DNA from: Clostridium tagluense
Lineage (GTDB): Bacteria > Bacillota > Clostridia > Clostridiales > Clostridiaceae
Length of the DNA: 36,345 bases
Assembly (NCBI RefSeq): GCF_003865095.1
Contig: NZ_BHYK01000040.1
Coordinates: 1-36,345, forward strand
Direction of reading: 5' to 3'
The number at the start of each line of letters is the position of its first letter. Positions within the stretch are counted from its first letter, which is position 1. The notes below the pieces were generated by a model. The model had not been told where the DNA came from. It saw nothing but the letters and a program-made list of their open reading frames with translations, and ran no database searches. This document shows, piece after piece, positions 32,099-36,345 of the stretch. The position numbers and the translations under genes are program-made.

Positions 32099-34098
32099 GT
32101 GAAAATAAAAAAGGAAATAGATCAGGTGGAGGTATGGGTGGTGGACCAATGGCATCCTTTGCCGGTCCTGTAGTAAAAGCTAAGGACTTTAAAGGAACAT
32201 TAAAAAGGCTTTTAAGTTACTTAAAGCCACAAAGAGTTAAATTTATACTAGTATTTATATTTGCAATCATTAGCACTATTTTTTCAATAGTAGGACCTAA
32301 GATTTCTGGAAAGGCTATAACTAAACTATTCGAAGGAATAATGAGTAAAATTGGGTTACTTCAGTTGAATATGCAGCAAGCTAAAATAGCAGCTGTAATA
32401 AATGCTAATCCTGAAGCTTCAAAGAGTCCCAAAATAGTTGAGGGCCTCGCTCAAGTTAAAGCTGGTATTGCTAAGATAATGGATTTAAATGGTGGTAAAA
32501 TAGATTTTCATTATATAGAACATATTATTTTATTATTACTGGCACTATATTTAATAAGCACACTTTTTGGTTTTCTTCAACAATATATTATGGCTGGAGT
32601 TGCTCAGAAAACTGTTTATAATTTGCGCAAAGATGTTGATGAGAAGCTTTCACGGTTACCTCTTAAGTTCTTTGATGCAAGAACTCATGGTGAGATATTA
32701 AGTCGTGTAACAAATGATATTGATAATATCTCAACTACGCTTCAACAAAGTCTTACTCAGCTTATTACGTCTATTGTTACCATCATTGGTGTTATTATTA
32801 TGATGCTCACAATAAGCCCACTACTTACACTTGTGGTTATTTTAACATTGCCACTATATATTTTGGTAACAGCCTTTGTTGCAAAACGATCTCAAAAATA
32901 TTTTGCAGCTCAACAAAAAGAAATTGGAGCACTTAATGGTCATGTTGAAGAAATGTATACAGGTCATAAAATTATTAAGGCCTTTGGACATGAGAAGGAT
33001 TCCATAGAAAAGTTTAAAGATATTAATGATAGACTATACAATTCAGGTTGGAAAGCACAGTTCATATCTGGAATAATAATGCCTATGATGAGATTTGTTA
33101 GTAATATAGGATATGTAATAGTTTGTGTTGTAGGTGGTTATTTAGCAACACAAGGAAGAATCACTATTGGGGATATTCAAGCTTTTATTCAATATTCAAG
33201 TCAATTTACTCAGCCAATAGTTCAAACTGCAAATATTGCTAATATAATTCAATCAACAGTTGCGTCTGCTGAACGTGTTTTTGAGCTTTTAGATGAAGTT
33301 GAAGAAGTGCCAGATGCTACATCTGCCAAACTCATAGAATTCCCTAAGGGAGAAGTTGTGTTTGAAAATGTTGACTTCAGCTATAAAGCAGGAGAACCAC
33401 TTATTTCAAACATGAATATTGATGTAAAACATGGTCATACAATTGCAATTGTTGGGCCAACGGGGGCTGGTAAAACTACACTTGTTAATTTGCTTATGCG
33501 TTTTTATGAAATAGATGCGGGTAAGATTACAATTGATGGAGTGGATATTAGAGACATAAAACGTGGTGAATTACGTAATATGTTTGGTATGGTACTTCAA
33601 GATACTTGGCTCTTTAATGGTACTATAATGGAAAACATCGCTTATGGTAGGGAGGGCGCAACAGAAGATGAAGTTATGCAGGCAGCAAGAGCGGCCCATG
33701 CACATCACTTTATTAAGACTCTTCCTGATGGATATAATACAATATTAAATGAAGAAGCTTCAAATATATCACAGGGGCAAAAACAACTTCTTACTATAGC
33801 TAGAGCAATACTTGCAAATCCAACTATTATGATACTTGATGAAGCTACAAGTAGCGTTGACTCAAGAACAGAAGTTTATATACAAAGAGCAATGACCGCG
33901 CTTATGGAAAACAGAACAAGTTTTGTAATTGCTCATAGACTTTCTACAATTAGAGATGCAGAGTTAATACTAGTTATGAATAAAGGAAGTATTATTGAGA
34001 TGGGGAGTCATAATGAGCTTCTTGCTCAAAAGGGCTTTTATGAAGACCTTTATAATAGCCAGTTTACTGGTGCAAACTTAGATAATGAAGTGGTATAA
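32095..34098 (+). CDS. ABC exporter half-transporter with canonical ATP site
   Basis: 667 aa: a Gly-rich N-terminal tail, six helices with a long insert of about 65 residues between the first two (about 75-140), then an ATPase domain. Walker A GPTGAGKT (454-461), signature altered to SQGQ (559-562), Walker B ILDE with catalytic E583, switch H614 (IAHRLSTI). Its Walker residues complement the intact SGGQ of the partner, giving one working and one degenerate ATP site. GAGGAGG ribosome site inside the previous gene. The outer-loop insert is common in this subfamily. Confidence 0.92.
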   Translation: MSENKKGNRSGGGMGGGPMASFAGPVVKAKDFKGTLKRLLSYLKPQRVKFILVFIFAIISTIFSIVGPKISGKAITKLFEGIMSKIGLLQLNMQQAKIAAVINANPEASKSPKIVEGLAQVKAGIAKIMDLNGGKIDFHYIEHIILLLLALYLISTLFGFLQQYIMAGVAQKTVYNLRKDVDEKLSRLPLKFFDARTHGEILSRVTNDIDNISTTLQQSLTQLITSIVTIIGVIIMMLTISPLLTLVVILTLPLYILVTAFVAKRSQKYFAAQQKEIGALNGHVEEMYTGHKIIKAFGHEKDSIEKFKDINDRLYNSGWKAQFISGIIMPMMRFVSNIGYVIVCVVGGYLATQGRITIGDIQAFIQYSSQFTQPIVQTANIANIIQSTVASAERVFELLDEVEEVPDATSAKLIEFPKGEVVFENVDFSYKAGEPLISNMNIDVKHGHTIAIVGPTGAGKTTLVNLLMRFYEIDAGKITIDGVDIRDIKRGELRNMFGMVLQDTWLFNGTIMENIAYGREGATEDEVMQAARAAHAHHFIKTLPDGYNTILNEEASNISQGQKQLLTIARAILANPTIMILDEATSSVDSRTEVYIQRAMTALMENRTSFVIAHRLSTIRDAELILVMNKGSIIEMGSHNELLAQKGFYEDLYNSQFTGANLDNEVV

Positions 34099-34113
34099 AT
34101 AAAAAATAATTTT

Positions 34114-34162
34114 AAATAAGGCTATGTTACCATTATTTTAATGGTAACATAGCCTTATTTTA
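34114..34162. terminator. Bidirectional terminator between the ABC operon and the SGNH gene
   Basis: AAATAAGGCTATGTTACC and GGTAACATAGCCTTATTT form a near-perfect stem of over 20 pairs (34114-34160) with A-rich and T-rich flanks, serving the convergent genes on both strands. Confidence 0.92.
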
Positions 34163-34163
34163 A

Positions 34164-34880
34164 TTATGCTTGTAATAAAAAATTATAATTATCACCTATA
34201 AATTTTAATATAACAGTTGCTATTAATGATTGACCATCAATATTTGGATGTATACCATCTTTACATAAAAACTGACTGTAATTGCTGTGTTTTAAAAATT
34301 CTGTTCTTATGTCTATTAGCACAGTATTAGTTTCATTAGCCACCTCTGTAATGATTTTATTATATGAACTATGCCAGTTGAAAAGTCTATCCTTTGTACC
34401 TAGCCATTGTAAGATATTTTGCTCTGCAAAAGAATCTTCTTTTGTAATCCAGCTGAAGTATTTTAGAGGATCCAGTGGTGGTAGTGTCATAAGTACAGGT
34501 AATATGTGATTAACCTTCAATGTATCTATCATTGCACATAGTGTTTCACGATAAGTTGAAATATCAGTATTTGGTTTGTATTGCTCTGCAGGGTTTTTAG
34601 CAATGTCAGCCCAATTATAGTCACAGTCATTACCACCAAACTCTATTAAAACCATATCAGGTGATTTTTTTATGACATCATTATACATCTTACTAACACC
34701 CCTCATAATGGTGCTTCCAAATTTACCTGCATTGTATACTTGCCCTTTTATTTTATTTGAAATGATATTTGTAAAGTTTTCTTTTAAAGTTGAATATTTT
34801 GATTTTTCTTCGTCGTAAATAATTCCCTTGGTAATAGAATCACCAAATGCTATAAGAACGTAACTATCTTTTATTTTCAT
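34164..34880 (-). CDS. SGNH/GDSL hydrolase (lipase/esterase family)
   Basis: 238 aa. The four family blocks are visible: S15 in FGDSITKG, G55 in GKFGSTIMRG, N84 in FGGNDCDY, and D208/H211 in DGIHPN, making the Ser-His-Asp catalytic set. No signal peptide or membrane segment, so it is cytoplasmic. Likely substrates are esters or acylated sugars; none can be named. GGAGG ribosome site. Monocistronic on the minus strand. Confidence 0.9.
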   Translation of the reverse strand: MKIKDSYVLIAFGDSITKGIIYDEEKSKYSTLKENFTNIISNKIKGQVYNAGKFGSTIMRGVSKMYNDVIKKSPDMVLIEFGGNDCDYNWADIAKNPAEQYKPNTDISTYRETLCAMIDTLKVNHILPVLMTLPPLDPLKYFSWITKEDSFAEQNILQWLGTKDRLFNWHSSYNKIITEVANETNTVLIDIRTEFLKHSNYSQFLCKDGIHPNIDGQSLIATVILKFIGDNYNFLLQA

Positions 34881-35204
34881 AATTTGCCTCCATAAAATTA
34901 AATATTAAGTCATTAATTTTTTTTATATAATTTATTTAATGTATATTAACAATATACCACATAATTATTGAAGACGCAATACGTAGTTATTAAAACTAGG
35001 TAACAAATAAGTAATATTTACAGTAGGATTTTTGCAAAATATTATCATTAATATTATTTTGCAAAAATGCGGATAATATACACATAGATTCTAGGTAAAT
35101 GTTGTCTTACACTTACACAAGAAGGCATTATTGATTCTAGTACACTAAGTGAATCAAAGACAGATCGGCGTGTGGTTAAAAAAATAAAACCCTGCAATGG
35201 GGTT
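34881..35204. other. Non-coding stretch with hairpins
   Basis: AT-rich; holds the inverted repeat at 35028-35068, a TTGATTC/GAATCAA hairpin (35131-35157) and the terminator at 35181. I see no reading frame with a ribosome site and no clear promoter. Confidence 0.5.
35028..35068. repeat. Long AT-rich inverted repeat
   Basis: ATTTTTGCAAAATATTA (35028-35044) and TAATATTATTTTGCAAAAAT (35049-35068) are complementary apart from a three-base insertion, around a four-base loop. It could be a cruciform or operator; not followed by a classic T-run. Confidence 0.6.
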
Positions 35205-35216
35205 TTATTTTTTTTG
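35181..35216. terminator. Terminator of the LDCC-motif gene
   Basis: AAAATAAAACCC (35181-35192) pairs with GGGTTTTATTTT-type sequence (35199-35210). On the minus strand it lies at the stop of the small gene and is followed by T-rich sequence; it may also act on the plus strand. Confidence 0.85.
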
Positions 35217-35345
35217 TTTATTAGAATTTTTTTGCTTACTAGAGTTTAACCCACAACAATCTAATTTTTTATCACCAAAGCTTTCTTCGTTGGCTTTTCC
35301 CATGTCTTTTATAAATTTATCGAACCATTGCTTTAAAGATTTCAT
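35205..35345 (-). CDS. Small LDCC-motif protein, putative metal-binding
   Basis: 46 aa from ATG 35345 with a clear GGAGGG ribosome site. The sequence reads MKSLKQWFDKFIKDMGKANEE, then SFGDKKLDCCGLN and a Lys/Asn/Gln-rich tail. The paired cysteines C30-C31 in LDCC match small clostridial proteins annotated as LDCC-motif putative metal-binding proteins. The N-terminal part is an amphipathic helix. The stop lies in the arm of its own terminator. Function is unknown. Confidence 0.78.
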   Translation of the reverse strand: MKSLKQWFDKFIKDMGKANEESFGDKKLDCCGLNSSKQKNSNKQKK

Positions 35346-35564
35346 TAATAGCCCTCCATTGAATTTAATTTATATAATTATTATATATAAATTTAGTTTA
35401 ACACTAAAATATGAAGAAAATATAAAGATTAGCAATAACCTAGTTATTTAAGGGTAATGAAATAAAAGTTGAATACTTTTGAAAAGGAAGTGTTTACACT
35501 ATCAAACTTGCTTTTAAATATTGTATACCAGTCGGCATCCTGGAGTTTACCAGGTTGGTGGTAC

Positions 35565-35957
35565 TTACTTTTTATATATTGCAATACCAGAAGAATTCGC
35601 ACCTAAAAAGGTGACACCTAGGAACTCATTATCCTCTACCATACGTCTAAAAAGCTTGCCAATCTTTTTCCTTTGAGATAAGGAGACATTATTCCAAAAG
35701 TCCGTTAAGAGGTCTGCAAATTGGAACTTACCACTAATGGTATTTATATTCACTCTAATTAAATTCAATATATCATCTTCAGTAAGGTTGTCTTTTAATA
35801 TGATGATTTTTTCATCATCATCAATATTTTTAATTTCACTTCTAATGATTTCCGTTAAGTATTGACCTATACCCATATAGCCTTTTGTTTTTGTAATATG
35901 TTCTAGCAACTTTAAGTCATCCTCGGCTAGGCGTATGCGTACATTAAACTCTTGCAT
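35565..35957 (-). CDS. Ribbon-helix-helix-like protein with DUF1413-type C-terminus
   Basis: 130 aa. The N-terminus MQEFNVRIRLAEDDLKLLEHITKTKGYMGIGQYLTEIIRSEI looks like a ribbon-helix-helix DNA-binding unit (a strand, then two helices). The C-terminal half (about 58-130), with ISGKFQFADLLTDFWNNVSLSQRKKIGKLFRRMVED, resembles DUF1413, a tentative match. AAGGGGTG ribosome site. Such proteins are common in plasmid- or phage-like DNA; a regulator role is inferred only. Confidence 0.65.
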   Translation of the reverse strand: MQEFNVRIRLAEDDLKLLEHITKTKGYMGIGQYLTEIIRSEIKNIDDDEKIIILKDNLTEDDILNLIRVNINTISGKFQFADLLTDFWNNVSLSQRKKIGKLFRRMVEDNEFLGVTFLGANSSGIAIYKK

Positions 35958-36345
35958 TTTAAATCACCCCTTCTAGTTATTATAATATATTGCAAAAGGC
36001 TACGCAACCATGAAATATATGGAGAATACTAAAGGTATCCTAACATAATAAGCGAGTATTGTGTTTGCAAACATTGATAAAATCTTCTCGTGGTTATATA
36101 ATGTTATTACAGGTTATGCAACCTGTAATAACATTATGATGCAAATTGCATGCATCATAGAAAACGTATTCATACCAACTAAAAGTCATTTGTTTTTTGT
36201 ATTTAAAACTAAATTTTAGATAGTGTTAACTGACTTATGAAAAAAGCACATAGGAATATTTGTATGTCAATTACAACTTTAAGAAATAAGGTCGTTGTCT
36301 TTTTAGCCTTAAACTTATGGAATTTAATGTTTTTGTTCTTACAAA
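35958..36345. other. Non-coding end of window
   Basis: 388 bases with no supported gene. It contains two perfect adjacent hairpins (36101-36159, listed separately); the last 180 bases are AT-rich and featureless to me. Confidence 0.5.
36101..36159. repeat. Two tandem perfect hairpins
   Basis: ATGTTATTACAGGTT (36101-36115) and AACCTGTAATAACAT (36120-36134) form a 15-pair stem with an ATGC loop. Directly after it TATGATGCA (36135-36143) and TGCATCATA (36151-36159) form a nine-pair stem. No T-run follows, so this is not a usual terminator. Confidence 0.8.

Noticed and set aside
35197-35451. 84-codon plus-strand frame opposite the LDCC-motif gene
   Set aside because: It is the complement of the better-supported minus-strand gene and begins in a terminator.
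1-36345. tRNA or rRNA genes
   Set aside because: No tRNA-like TTCGA/T-loop plus acceptor stem arrangement and no rRNA sequence were seen by eye; a dedicated scan was not possible.

Overview
The window is AT-rich DNA of a strict anaerobe, almost certainly a Clostridium or close relative. The evidence is strong purine-rich ribosome binding sites, the oxygen-sensitive 4-hydroxybutyryl-CoA dehydratase, a 2-oxoacid:ferredoxin oxidoreductase, and the anaerobic (cbi) cobalamin route. I cannot name the species from sequence alone.

Layout. (1) 1-683: the 3' end of a group II intron (maturase C-terminus, domains V and VI) lies directly against the downstream part of an ECF-transporter S-component gene, which appears to be interrupted. 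(2) 892-1713: a secreted protein with two similar domains, closed by a terminator. (3) 2098-10316: an eight-gene operon behind a textbook sigma-54 (-24/-12) promoter: abfD, abfT, korD, korA, korB, korC, sucD, 4hbD. Together these can take 2-oxoglutarate to succinyl-CoA (making reduced ferredoxin), then to succinate semialdehyde, 4-hydroxybutyrate, 4-hydroxybutyryl-CoA and crotonyl-CoA, the entry to butyrate. No succinate:CoA transferase is present, so the ferredoxin oxidoreductase looks like the succinyl-CoA source. This is the most interesting system in the window.

(4) 10317-14700: a scrambled accessory zone with a broken membrane-protein ORF, a 55-aa membrane peptide, a peptide-deformylase-like protein, a truncated ATPase, an acetyltransferase, a small membrane protein, and decayed fragments of 4hbD and abfT copies. 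(5) 14718-16145: a purine-type NCS2 permease with promoter and terminator. (6) 16183-27165: a promoter, a cobalamin riboswitch with a downstream terminator, a palindromic insertion-sequence-like relic, and the operon cbiX-C-D-E-T-L-F-G-H-J-hemC-cobA/hemD-hemB. It covers 5-aminolevulinate to the corrin ring, so uroporphyrinogen III supply and corrin synthesis appear to share B12 control. A separate precorrin-2 dehydrogenase gene follows.

(7) 27934-29084: a second copy of the palindromic relic, which supplies the C-terminus of a BltD-like acetyltransferase, and msrB. (8) 29302-34162: a membrane-anchored acidic protein, then a MarR regulator with an iterated operator in front of a heterodimeric ABC exporter (one degenerate and one canonical ATP site). 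(9) 34164-36345: a SGNH hydrolase, a 46-aa LDCC-motif protein, a ribbon-helix-helix/DUF1413-like protein and several strong unexplained hairpins.
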